From JACVRM01 sp963817375 (GTDB taxonomy: Bacteria; Actinomycetota; Thermoleophilia; Gaiellales; Gaiellaceae), in assembly GCA_963817375.1 (NCBI GenBank), contig CAWFOB010000004.1:62001-126000 (forward strand): a stretch of 64,000 bases of DNA, given 5' to 3'. A program made the position numbers and the translations under genes. Positions 34,587-42,002 of the stretch are shown here, piece by piece. Within the stretch, counting starts at the first letter, position 1; each line of letters starts with the position of its first letter. Under the pieces are notes generated by a model that saw only the letters and a list, made by a program, of their open reading frames with translations, did no database searches and was not told the DNA's origin.

Positions 34587-35624
34587 TCAGCGAATGAGGC
34601 GCGAGAACCAGCGGCGCGCCTTCGCGCCGCCCGCTCGCACCTCGACGGTGCCCCAGATGCGCAGGCCCTTCGTGCCGCGCGGCGCGACGAGCACGCAGCG
34701 GGCGTAGCCGCCGTCGAGCCCCGACGCCAGCACACGACCGACGTGCGCCCGGCACGTGACGCCGCGATGCGCAACGCTCGCCGAGAGCGAGACGGGGAAG
34801 CGCAGGACGAAGCGGCGGTCGGCGCGCGGCCCGCGACGGTCCGGCGACGGCCCGACGGCGACGTGGAGCCGCGGGGCGGCGGGACGCGCGGCAGGCGGCC
34901 GCGGCGGCGTCGGCGCCGTTGTTGTCGTCGTCGCCGGCGGCGTCGGCGTGGTCGTCGTCGTCCGCGGCGTCGTCGTGGTCGTGTGCGGCGTGGTTGTCGT
35001 CGTGGTCGCCGTCGTGGTCGTGGTCGTGGTCGTCGTCGTGGTCGTGTTCGTGGTCGTCGTCGGCGGAGGCGGCGGGGGCGGCGGCGTCCCGGCGGTCGAC
35101 GTCCCGAACGTCTCGGCCCAGTAGACGGCGCCGTTCGGCGCGGCGGCGGCGCCGATCCCCGTCGCGAGGAAGGCGGCCTGCTCGATGTTGGCGCGATGGC
35201 CCGGTGACGCGAGCCAGCCCTGCATGACGGCGTCGGCGGTCTGGTAGCCGGCGGCGATGTTCTCGCCCCAGCCGGCGCCGGAGTAGCCGCACGCGGCGAG
35301 CCGGTCCGCTGTCGTGCGCGTGACCGGCGGCGCCGGGTCGTCGTGCGCCATGTAGCCGTACTCGGCCATGTGGCGCGCCTTCCAGACGGCAGCCGCGCTG
35401 AGGGTCGGCGAGACGACGAGCGCCGGGGCGCCGACCGTGGCGCGGTGCGCGTTCACGGCGGCGAGCACCGCGTTCTGGAGGTCGGCGCGGGCGGCAGGCC
35501 AGTCGGCGCCCGGCGTGCAGTCGCCGAGGGCAGGCTCCGAGGTCGGCGGCGCGGTGAGCGCGACGGCGGCCGCGGACAGCGCGAGCGCGGCGAGCCAGGT
35601 TGCTCTGCGGCGGGGCGTCCGCAT
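34587..35624 (-). CDS. Secreted CAP/SCP-domain protein with Thr-rich linker
   Basis: 345 residues. ATG at 35624 has no good ribosome site but aligns with its downstream paralogue. Signal peptide residues 1-30. The CAP domain (about 45-170) shows VLAAVNAHRATVGAPALVVS, ARHMAEYGYMAHD, GWGENIAAGYQTADA and WLASPGHRANIEQAAF. A linker of Thr tracts interrupted by PH, PR and PT spans about 190-245. The last 75 residues match the paralogue, with two Cys and the end ARRWFSRLIR. Tandem duplication followed by linker change is inferred. The role is likely in the cell envelope. Confidence 0.85.
   Translation of the reverse strand: MRTPRRRATWLAALALSAAAVALTAPPTSEPALGDCTPGADWPAARADLQNAVLAAVNAHRATVGAPALVVSPTLSAAAVWKARHMAEYGYMAHDDPAPPVTRTTADRLAACGYSGAGWGENIAAGYQTADAVMQGWLASPGHRANIEQAAFLATGIGAAAAPNGAVYWAETFGTSTAGTPPPPPPPPTTTTNTTTTTTTTTTTTATTTTTTPHTTTTTPRTTTTTPTPPATTTTTAPTPPRPPAARPAAPRLHVAVGPSPDRRGPRADRRFVLRFPVSLSASVAHRGVTCRAHVGRVLASGLDGGYARCVLVAPRGTKGLRIWGTVEVRAGGAKARRWFSRLIR
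34947..34994. repeat. 48-bp identical linker repeat, copy B (other copy 5666-5713)
   Basis: Identical to 5666-5713 over 48 bp and similar beyond, both coding Thr tracts with PH and PR breaks. Shared origin by recombination or a mobile linker module is likelier than independent codon choice. Confidence 0.7.
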
Positions 35625-35657
35625 GTGGGGACTATCGGAAGCGGTCCGAAGCGCGTC

Positions 35658-35675
35658 TTCCCCCGATTGGGGGAA
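35658..35675. promoter_or_regulatory. TTCCCCC-GATT-GGGGGAA inverted repeat
   Basis: Perfect 7-bp arms, centred about 42 nt upstream of the CAP gene start at 35624 and a few bases from the stop of the Mug-Nudix gene at 35682. Spacing to the start equals that of the repeat at 34564-34577. Confidence 0.45.
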
Positions 35676-35681
35676 TGCCTC

Positions 35682-36734
35682 CTAGACGCCCACCTGGACG
35701 GGCGTCGGGGCCGGCCCGTCGGCCCGCAGGCCGGCGACGAGCGCGGGCAGCCGGCGGGGCGCGAAGAGCTCCGTGCTCGCCGCGAGCTCGGCGGGCGTCC
35801 ACCAGCGCATGCCGTCGAAGCCCTCGGCCCGGAGCTCGTCGGCGGTCAGCTCGGGGTCAGGCTCGAAGGCGGGCGTGCGGACGAGGAAGTAGCGGTCGGT
35901 CTGGCCGCCCCAGCGCTCGCCGAGGTGCCAGTGGGTCCGGAACCACAGCTGCGGCCCGAGCTCGAAGTCGCGGAGGCCGCACTCCTCGGCGAGCTCGCGG
36001 CGGAGCGCCGGCTCGTCCGGCTCCCCCGCCTCGACACCGCCGCCCGGCGGCGCCCACACGTCGCGCTCAGGGAAGACGAAGCGGACGAGCAGAATCCGGC
36101 CGCCCGGATCGAGTAGGACCGCGCGCACGGCGTCACGGAGCGGCAGGCCGCTGGCGCGGCCGGCGAGCTCGTCGAACCAGCGGCGCCGCTCGTCCCACGA
36201 GACCGCCGCGTTGGCCGGCGACGTCGACGGCAGGACGAACAGGCGCGTCTGACCGAGCGTCCGCTCCTGGACGCCGTGCTCGGCACGCCCGCCGAAGACC
36301 CCGCGGTACGCCTCCTTGCCGACGAACGCGATCCAGCCCGGCCGCAGGTCCCCTGCGATCTGCTCGAGCCGCTCGCGCGCACCGGCGAAGTCGGCCCGGC
36401 GCAGGTCCGAGGAGCCCGGCGTCGTCCGCGGTGCCGCGTTCGTGATGCCGATCCCGTACTCGAGCGCGTCGAACTGCTCCGCCGGGCCGAGCAGGCGCGG
36501 CGTCAGGCGGGCGACGTGCAGCAGCCGCCAGAAATCGTTGCGCGGGTTCGCGAAGTGCGCATGCGCCTCCGCCGACACCCGGCCCGGGTTGATCCCGCAG
36601 AACACGATCCTGAGCGTGGGGCCACAGTTGCCGGCTCGCGGAAGCACATCTGGAACGTCGGAGGCATGCACCCGGCGAAGCTTTACTGCGACTCGCGCGC
36701 GTAGGACTTCCGAGCCGCCTTGCCGGCGTTCCAT
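35682..36734 (-). CDS. Fusion of Mug-type mismatch glycosylase and Nudix hydrolase
   Basis: 350 residues from ATG at 36734, with AGGAG 4 nt upstream. The N-terminal half (about 30-200) is a G/U(T) mismatch-specific DNA glycosylase of the Mug family: FCGINPGRVSAEAHAHF is the active-site loop with the catalytic Asn, NPRNDFWRLL follows, and PSTSPANAAVSWDE is the wedge/intercalation loop. The C-terminal half is a Nudix hydrolase with the full box GGGVEAGEPDEPALRREL followed by AEECGL. Base excision and nucleotide-pool cleansing would thus sit in one protein. The gene begins 7 nt after the small membrane gene, so they are probably cotranscribed. Confidence 0.82.
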   Translation of the reverse strand: MERRQGGSEVLRARVAVKLRRVHASDVPDVLPRAGNCGPTLRIVFCGINPGRVSAEAHAHFANPRNDFWRLLHVARLTPRLLGPAEQFDALEYGIGITNAAPRTTPGSSDLRRADFAGARERLEQIAGDLRPGWIAFVGKEAYRGVFGGRAEHGVQERTLGQTRLFVLPSTSPANAAVSWDERRRWFDELAGRASGLPLRDAVRAVLLDPGGRILLVRFVFPERDVWAPPGGGVEAGEPDEPALRRELAEECGLRDFELGPQLWFRTHWHLGERWGGQTDRYFLVRTPAFEPDPELTADELRAEGFDGMRWWTPAELAASTELFAPRRLPALVAGLRADGPAPTPVQVGV

Positions 36735-36741
36735 CCCACTC

Positions 36742-37074
36742 CTAATCCGGTGTGGAGGTCCGGGGCGGCCGAACAAGCGAGCGCACGAGCCACCCGAGAA
36801 CCATCCCGAGGAGGTAGGCGCCGTAGCCGACTGCAACGAGAGTGAGGACGAAGGGCAGCTCCCACCAACGCCCGAAGTACATGCCGCCGTCCCCGTCGCC
36901 GCCCGAGTGCGCATAGTCGGGCGGAGCGTTGAGGTAGATGCCGAGCACGACGAAGAAGCCGATCAGGGCGCCGAGCGCGAGCAGCCCGCAAACGCTCCAC
37001 GTCCCCCGCGCGAACCCTGCGCCAAGCACGGCGCCGAGGAGAAACGGCGCGCCGAGCCAGACGAGGTACACCAT
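36742..37074 (-). CDS. Small membrane protein, three helices
   Basis: 110 residues from ATG at 37074 (MVYLVWLGAPFLLGAVLGAG); an in-frame start at 37137 is possible. Three hydrophobic segments (about 1-20, 27-47, 70-95) are separated by a Gly/Asp-rich external-looking loop (AHSGGDGDGG). It ends in a basic tail RSLVRPPRTSTPD. No family was recognised. It lies 7 nt upstream of the Mug-Nudix gene. Confidence 0.6.
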   Translation of the reverse strand: MVYLVWLGAPFLLGAVLGAGFARGTWSVCGLLALGALIGFFVVLGIYLNAPPDYAHSGGDGDGGMYFGRWWELPFVLTLVAVGYGAYLLGMVLGWLVRSLVRPPRTSTPD

Positions 37075-37126
37075 GCACGCTGAAGTATCGACCCGGGCTG
37101 GTGCGGCGCCGTCACAGATTCGGCAC

Positions 37127-37147
37127 GCACCCGTCACCCACGGGTGC
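37127..37147. terminator. 8-bp hairpin between two minus-strand genes
   Basis: GCACCCGT (37127-37134) pairs exactly with ACGGGTGC (37140-37147), loop CACCC. It probably terminates the small gene at 37211-37480 before the membrane-protein gene. Confidence 0.5.
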
Positions 37148-37210
37148 GGATTCTCTCGTTACGGTTGAACCGGGTGGTGGGCCGGGGTGCCCCGACGCGC
37201 GCGTGACTCT

Positions 37211-37480
37211 TTACGCCGCTGCCTCGGCGGCCGGCTGCTCGTCCGTCGCGGCGGCCTCGGCCACCGGCTGGTCGGCGGCAACGAGATCGCCCTCGGCCTC
37301 GATCTCGGGCTCGCGCTGGTCGAGCCGCTCCGCGAACGCCGCGCGCAGGTCCTCGCCGCTGACCTCGAGCTGGTAGCGCGGCCGGCGCGGGATCTTCACC
37401 ACCCGCACATCGTCGGACGCGCTCGCGTAGCAGCGCGCGTACGCCTCGGCCTCGCTGAGCGGACGCAGCCTCGTCGTCAT
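37211..37480 (-). CDS. Small conserved-looking hypothetical protein
   Basis: 89 residues from ATG at 37480 (MTTRLRPLSEAEAYARCYA). The middle RVVKIPRRPRYQLEVSGEDLRAAF looks like a compact DNA- or RNA-binding or regulatory fold, but no family was recognised. The C-terminal 35 residues are acidic and Ala-rich. No clear ribosome site. It is divergent from the OsmC-like gene. Confidence 0.6.
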   Translation of the reverse strand: MTTRLRPLSEAEAYARCYASASDDVRVVKIPRRPRYQLEVSGEDLRAAFAERLDQREPEIEAEGDLVAADQPVAEAAATDEQPAAEAAA

Positions 37481-37568
37481 CGCGCGGCAGCGTATGCCGG
37501 TCTTGCCACAAGCGCAACCACGAGAGCGGCAGGACGGGCGCACGGAGCGACCGTTAGCGTTCGCCACT

Positions 37569-37973
37569 GTGATCCGCCCGCGCCGCGAGTACCACGTCGA
37601 TCTGTCGCCGGACGGCACGCTCGTCACGGAACGCGGCCGGTCGCTCGAGGTTCCCGCCGCCTGGACACCCGAGCATCTCGTCCTCGCGGCGCTCGCCCGC
37701 TGCACCCTGCTCGCGCTCGAGTTCCACGCGCGCAAGCAGTCGACCTCGGTGGCCGTGAACGCCTCCGCGGACGGACATGTCAACCGGCGTGAGGATGGCA
37801 GCTGGGGGTTCGTCCATATCGCCTGCGCGCTCGACGTCACGCTCGACCCCGAGGTCCCGCCGCCCGAGCTCGCCGGACTGATCGCACGCACCGAGGAAGG
37901 CTGCTTCGTCGGGGCCTCGCTCGTCCCGCACCCGACCTACCGCTGGCGCGTGAACGGCGTGGACGTCGGATGA
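37569..37973 (+). CDS. OsmC-family protein
   Basis: 134 residues from GTG at 37569. The peroxidatic Cys is C45 in LVLAALARCTLLALEFHARK, and the second is C112 in EEGCFVGASLV, the two-Cys arrangement of OsmC/Ohr hydroperoxide reductases. It would reduce organic peroxides in the cytoplasm, although OsmC-like proteins also include members of unknown activity. It overlaps the following PLP-enzyme gene by 4 bp (ATGA). Confidence 0.82.
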   Translation: MIRPRREYHVDLSPDGTLVTERGRSLEVPAAWTPEHLVLAALARCTLLALEFHARKQSTSVAVNASADGHVNRREDGSWGFVHIACALDVTLDPEVPPPELAGLIARTEEGCFVGASLVPHPTYRWRVNGVDVG

Positions 37974-39136
37974 CGCTGACCGCGTTCGACGTCACGGCGG
38001 TGCGGGCGCGCTTCTCGGCGCTCGACCGCCCGCTCGCGTTCTTCGACGCCCCGTCCGGGACGCAGACGCCCGACGAGGTGATCGACGCGATCGCCGGCTA
38101 CCTGCGCCACGCGAACGCGAACCTCGGGACGCCCGACTACGACACGGCCCGCGACACGCTCGAGCTGGTCACGCGCGCGCACGAGGTCGCCGGCCGCTTC
38201 CTCGGCTGCTCGCCGGACGAGACCGCCTTCGGCGCGAACATGACCACGCTCAACTTCGCGCTCACGCGCGCGGCCGGCCGCGAGCTGCGCGCCGGGGACG
38301 AGATCGTCGTCACCCGTCTCGACCACGACGGCAGCGTCGCGCCGTGGCTCGAGCTCGCCCGCGACCGCGACCTGGTCGTCCGCTTCGCCGACGTCGACGA
38401 CGAATGCCGGCTCGACCTCGCCGACCTGGAGCGGCAGCTCTCGAGCCGCACGCGCGTGGTTGCCTTCCCGCTCGCCTCCAACGCGATCGGGACCCTCGTC
38501 GACGCGCGGCAGGTCGCCGAGCTCGCCCGTGCCGCGGGCGCGCTGGCCTGGGCCGACGCCGTCCACTTCGCGCCGCACGGGCCGATCGACGTCGCGGCGC
38601 TCGGCGTCGACGTCCTGCTCTGCTCGCCGTACAAGTTCTATGGCCCCCACTTGGGGCTCGCGTACGGTCGGAGGGAGCTTCTGGAGCGCTGGCGGCCCTA
38701 CAAGGTCAGGCCTGCTCCAGAGTCTCCGCCGGGGCGGCGTTACGAGACTGGAACGCTGGCCCACGAGCTGCTCGCGGGCTTCGTCGCGTGCGTCGACTAC
38801 ATCGACTCCGTGGGCTGGGACGCCATCCACGCGCACGAGCAATCGCTCGGCGAACGGTTCCTGTCCGGGTTCCCGTCGAACTGCCTCTTGCACGGCCCGA
38901 ACCGCATGGACAAGCGGGTTTCAACATTCGCCCTCACGGTGGACGGGCGTCCCGCAATGGAGGTCGCCGCCGAGCTTGGCCGCCAGGACATCGCTGTCGG
39001 CTGGGGCGACTTCTACGCGGTCGAGATCATCAAGCGCCTCGGCCTGCCGGACGGCGTGGTGCGAGCCGGGATGGTGCACTACAACACCGGCGAGGAGGTC
39101 GATCGGCTGCTCTCGGCGCTCGAAGCGCTCGGCTGA
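37970..39136 (+). CDS. Class V aminotransferase/cysteine desulfurase-like PLP enzyme
   Basis: 388 residues. VVTRLDHDGSVAPW carries the His that stacks on PLP, ALAWADAVHFAPHG the Asp that binds the pyridine nitrogen, and LLCSPYKFYGPHLG the Schiff-base Lys, about K222. The C-terminal GDFYAVEIIKRLGLPDGVVRAGMVHYNT closes the fold. It belongs to the cysteine-desulfurase-like branch with a short FDAPSGTQTP opening; an active-site Cys loop typical of NifS/SufS is not evident, so desulfurase activity is uncertain. ATGA overlap with the OsmC gene implies coupling. Confidence 0.83.
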   Translation: MTLTAFDVTAVRARFSALDRPLAFFDAPSGTQTPDEVIDAIAGYLRHANANLGTPDYDTARDTLELVTRAHEVAGRFLGCSPDETAFGANMTTLNFALTRAAGRELRAGDEIVVTRLDHDGSVAPWLELARDRDLVVRFADVDDECRLDLADLERQLSSRTRVVAFPLASNAIGTLVDARQVAELARAAGALAWADAVHFAPHGPIDVAALGVDVLLCSPYKFYGPHLGLAYGRRELLERWRPYKVRPAPESPPGRRYETGTLAHELLAGFVACVDYIDSVGWDAIHAHEQSLGERFLSGFPSNCLLHGPNRMDKRVSTFALTVDGRPAMEVAAELGRQDIAVGWGDFYAVEIIKRLGLPDGVVRAGMVHYNTGEEVDRLLSALEALG

Positions 39137-39144
39137 CGAACCGC

Positions 39145-41515
39145 TCAGACGACGGCCGTGCGATCCGGCTCGCCGACCAGCATGCCGCGCACATCGTTTG
39201 CGGAACGTGGCTTGGCGAACAGGAAGCCCTGCGCGAGGTCGCAGCCGAGGTCGCGCACGGATGCGAGCTGGCCGTCGGACTCGATCCCCTCGGCAATGGC
39301 CACGCAGGCCGAGCGCGTGCGCGAGGCTGACCAGGTTCGCGGTGATCGCCGCGTCCTTGGCGTCGTGCTCCACGCCCTGGACGAACGAGCGGTCGACCTT
39401 GATCATGTCGATCGGGAAGCGGCGCAGCTGTCCGAGCGAGGAGAAGCCCGTGCCGAAGTCGTCGATGGCGATGCGGACGCCGTCGTCGTGCAGCTGCTCC
39501 AGCTCGGCCCGGGCGCGCTCGCCCGACGGCCCCTCGTGCGACGATCGCGGTCTCGGTCACCTCGAGCCCGAGCATGCTCGGCCGGCACACCCGTCTCGGC
39601 GAGCGCGCGGTCGACGAGCGCGTGGACGCCGCCCGCCGACAGCTGCGTGACGGAGAGGTTCGACCCAGGTCACGAACCCGTCGGGCAGGATGCCCTCCGC
39701 GACGCCACGCGCGCCGTCTGGCGGCACGCCTCGCGCAGACACGAACTCGCCGAGCGCCTGGATCAGCCCCGATCGACTCGGCGACCGGGATGAACTGCGC
39801 CGGGCGAGACCGCGCCGCGCGTCGGCGAGTCCCAGCGCAGGAGCGCCTCGACCCCGACGACGGCGCCGGTGTCGAGTGTCGATCTCGGGCTGGTAGTGCG
39901 AGGCTGAACTCGCCGCGTTGCAGCCCCAGGCGCAGCTCGTGCTCGAGACCGAGCAGCTCGCCGAGCTCGCGCGCCATCGTCGGTGCGGAACACCTCGAAG
40001 CGGCCGCGGCCGCTCTCCTTCGCGGCGTACATCGCGAGGTCGGCGTCGCGGATGAGCGTCGTCGCCGTTCCCGCAGGCCGCCCGGCGTGCACCGCGATGC
40101 CGATGCTCGCCGCGAGCACGAGCTCGCGGCCCGACGACGGTCACCGGGGTCGGCCAGCCGCTCGAGCACGCGGCGGGCGACGTCCTCCGCCGCCGCCTCG
40201 CCGGCGCCCTCGACGCAGCACCGCGAACTCGTCGCCGCCGAGGCGCGCGAGCGTGTCGCCGGGACGCGTGACGTCGGCCAGCCGGCGCCCGACCTCCACG
40301 AGCAGCTCGTCCCCGACGTCGTGGCCGAGGCTGTCGTTGACCTGCTTGAAGCCGTCGAGGTCGAGCAGGAGCACGGAAAGCGGCTCGCGCGCGACCGCTC
40401 GGAGCGGGCGAGCGCCTGCTCGAGCTCGGTCGCGGAACAGCGCGCGGTTCGCCAGGCCCGTGAGGCTGTCGTGGAACGCCTGCCTGACGAGCTCCTCCTC
40501 GAGCGCGACCCGCTCGCTGACGTCGCGCGCGTTCAGCACGACGCCGCGGATGTGCCGGTCGCCGCGCAGGTCGGTGCACGTGCGCCTCGAGATGCCGCCA
40601 CTCGTCGAAGCGGTTGGCGACCCGGAAGACGATCTCGTGCGAGCTCGCCGTGCCGGCACGCGCTGCCGACGGCCGCACGGTCGTCGGGATGCACGATCTC
40701 CTCGAAGCCCTCGCCGAGCAGCTCGTCGTCCGAGCGGCCGAGCATCCGCTCGACCGACCCGCTGACGTAGCGGCAGCGGCCCTCGCCGAAGACGAGGACC
40801 AGGTCGGTCGAAGAGGTGACGAGACTGCGGAAGTGCGCCGTCTGGCGGCGTGCGGCGCGGACGAGCGCCCACGCGAGGAGGAGCGACGCCATCAGCCCGG
40901 CCAGGCCGAGCACGATGTTGAGGAGGATCGCGCGGGAGATCTTGCTGTCGGTCGCCCGGGCGATCGCGCGAGCGGAGTTTAGGAGACGTTCGACGTCAGG
41001 GCGGCGAGGATGCGCAGCCGCTCGACCGGGCCCTTGACGGCCGGGTGCTCGTGCGCGGTCAGCCGCACGTCCTGCACGGGACGCCCGTGGAGGACGGCGT
41101 CCCCCGTCGCGGCGAGGTCGGCGACGAGCCTCAGCTCCTGCCGCAGCTGGGCGCGCACCTCTTCGCCCTGCGCCCTCGGGAGCGTGGTCTCGTCGTCGAA
41201 GCCGTCCACACTCGGTGCCGCGCCGCCGTTCAGGAGCGCGTCGGCGCTCGCGCGCATGAGCTCCGCGGTCTTGGCCGAGTCGACGGCGACGCCGCGCTTG
41301 GCGAGGAGGACCTCGCCCACGTAGCGCTCGGCGAGCGACCGCTGGCGCGCGGCGATCTGAACGATCGTCGCCTGGTGCTTGACGCGGGTGGTCGCCCAGA
41401 TGGAGATCGACACGCTGACCGCCGAACAGAGGGCGAACGTGAACAGGATGGCGACCATTGCCCGCCGGCCGCGCGCGGCGAACGGCCTGAACGTCGTCTC
41501 GCCGCGGCGTCTCAC
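39145..41515 (-). pseudogene. Membrane PAS-GGDEF-EAL protein, many frameshifts (probably sequence errors)
   Basis: Cyclic-di-GMP enzyme, readable only by switching frame about ten times. From GTG at 41515: a transmembrane helix, a periplasmic four-helix-like region (ARQRSLAERYVGEVLLAKRG, resembling PilJ/NarX sensors), a second helix (GLAGLMASLLLAWALV), a PAS domain (STDLVLVFGEGRCRYVSGS), a GGDEF domain with intact LARLGGDEFAVL, and an EAL domain with GVEALLRW and, later, IAIDDFGTGFSSL and IKVDRSF. It ends GCDLAQGFLFAKPRS at 39145. Catalytic motifs are intact, so selection appears to persist and the breaks are probably artefacts. The start overlaps the cupredoxin stop (GTGA). Confidence 0.75.
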
Positions 41516-41943
41516 GTGACCACCAGCCGCAGATGCATCCCGCCGAGAAAGTGGCCGGCCATGTTGCAGATCAGCTCGTACGTGCCGGGCCGCAGGTCGA
41601 CGTCGAGGTGGCGCACCGTCCCGGGGTCGCCGGGCTCGAGCGCCCCGACGGTCTCCGGCTCCAGCCCTTCCTCGTCGACGGTCAGCCGGTCGCTGCGGAG
41701 CCGCAGGGAGCGGCCGTTCTGGCGGATCACGATCAGCTCGTGCGCGACGGGACCGTCGTTCTTGACGTCGAACCGGACGCGCCCGGCCGGCACGACGCGC
41801 GGCGTCGCCAGGATTCGAAAGTCGGCTTCCTTGACGCGGACGACGGTCGAGGCGCTGGACGAGCGGTCCTGCGCAGCGCAGCCCGCAGTCAGGGCAACCA
41901 GGGCGGCCACAGCCGCCAGGCGCGCGAACGGGCCGCTGCTCAC
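41512..41943 (-). CDS. Cupredoxin lipoprotein
   Basis: 143 residues, extracytoplasmic copper-binding or electron-transfer protein. The signal ends in a lipobox with C22 (LTAGC). The cupredoxin fold shows H68 (VAHELIVIR) and C126, H131, M136 in ICNMAGHFLGGM, a complete type-1 copper ligand set with plastocyanin-like spacing. GTG at 41943. The stop overlaps the start of the GGDEF-EAL gene by GTGA, so the two are probably translated together; a sensory link is inference. Confidence 0.82.
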   Translation of the reverse strand: MSSGPFARLAAVAALVALTAGCAAQDRSSSASTVVRVKEADFRILATPRVVPAGRVRFDVKNDGPVAHELIVIRQNGRSLRLRSDRLTVDEEGLEPETVGALEPGDPGTVRHLDVDLRPGTYELICNMAGHFLGGMHLRLVVT

Positions 41944-42002
41944 CGAGCCTGTATCGGCGCCGAGGGCGCGGAGCTTGATGCAGACGTTGCGAGGTGGATC
42001 GG

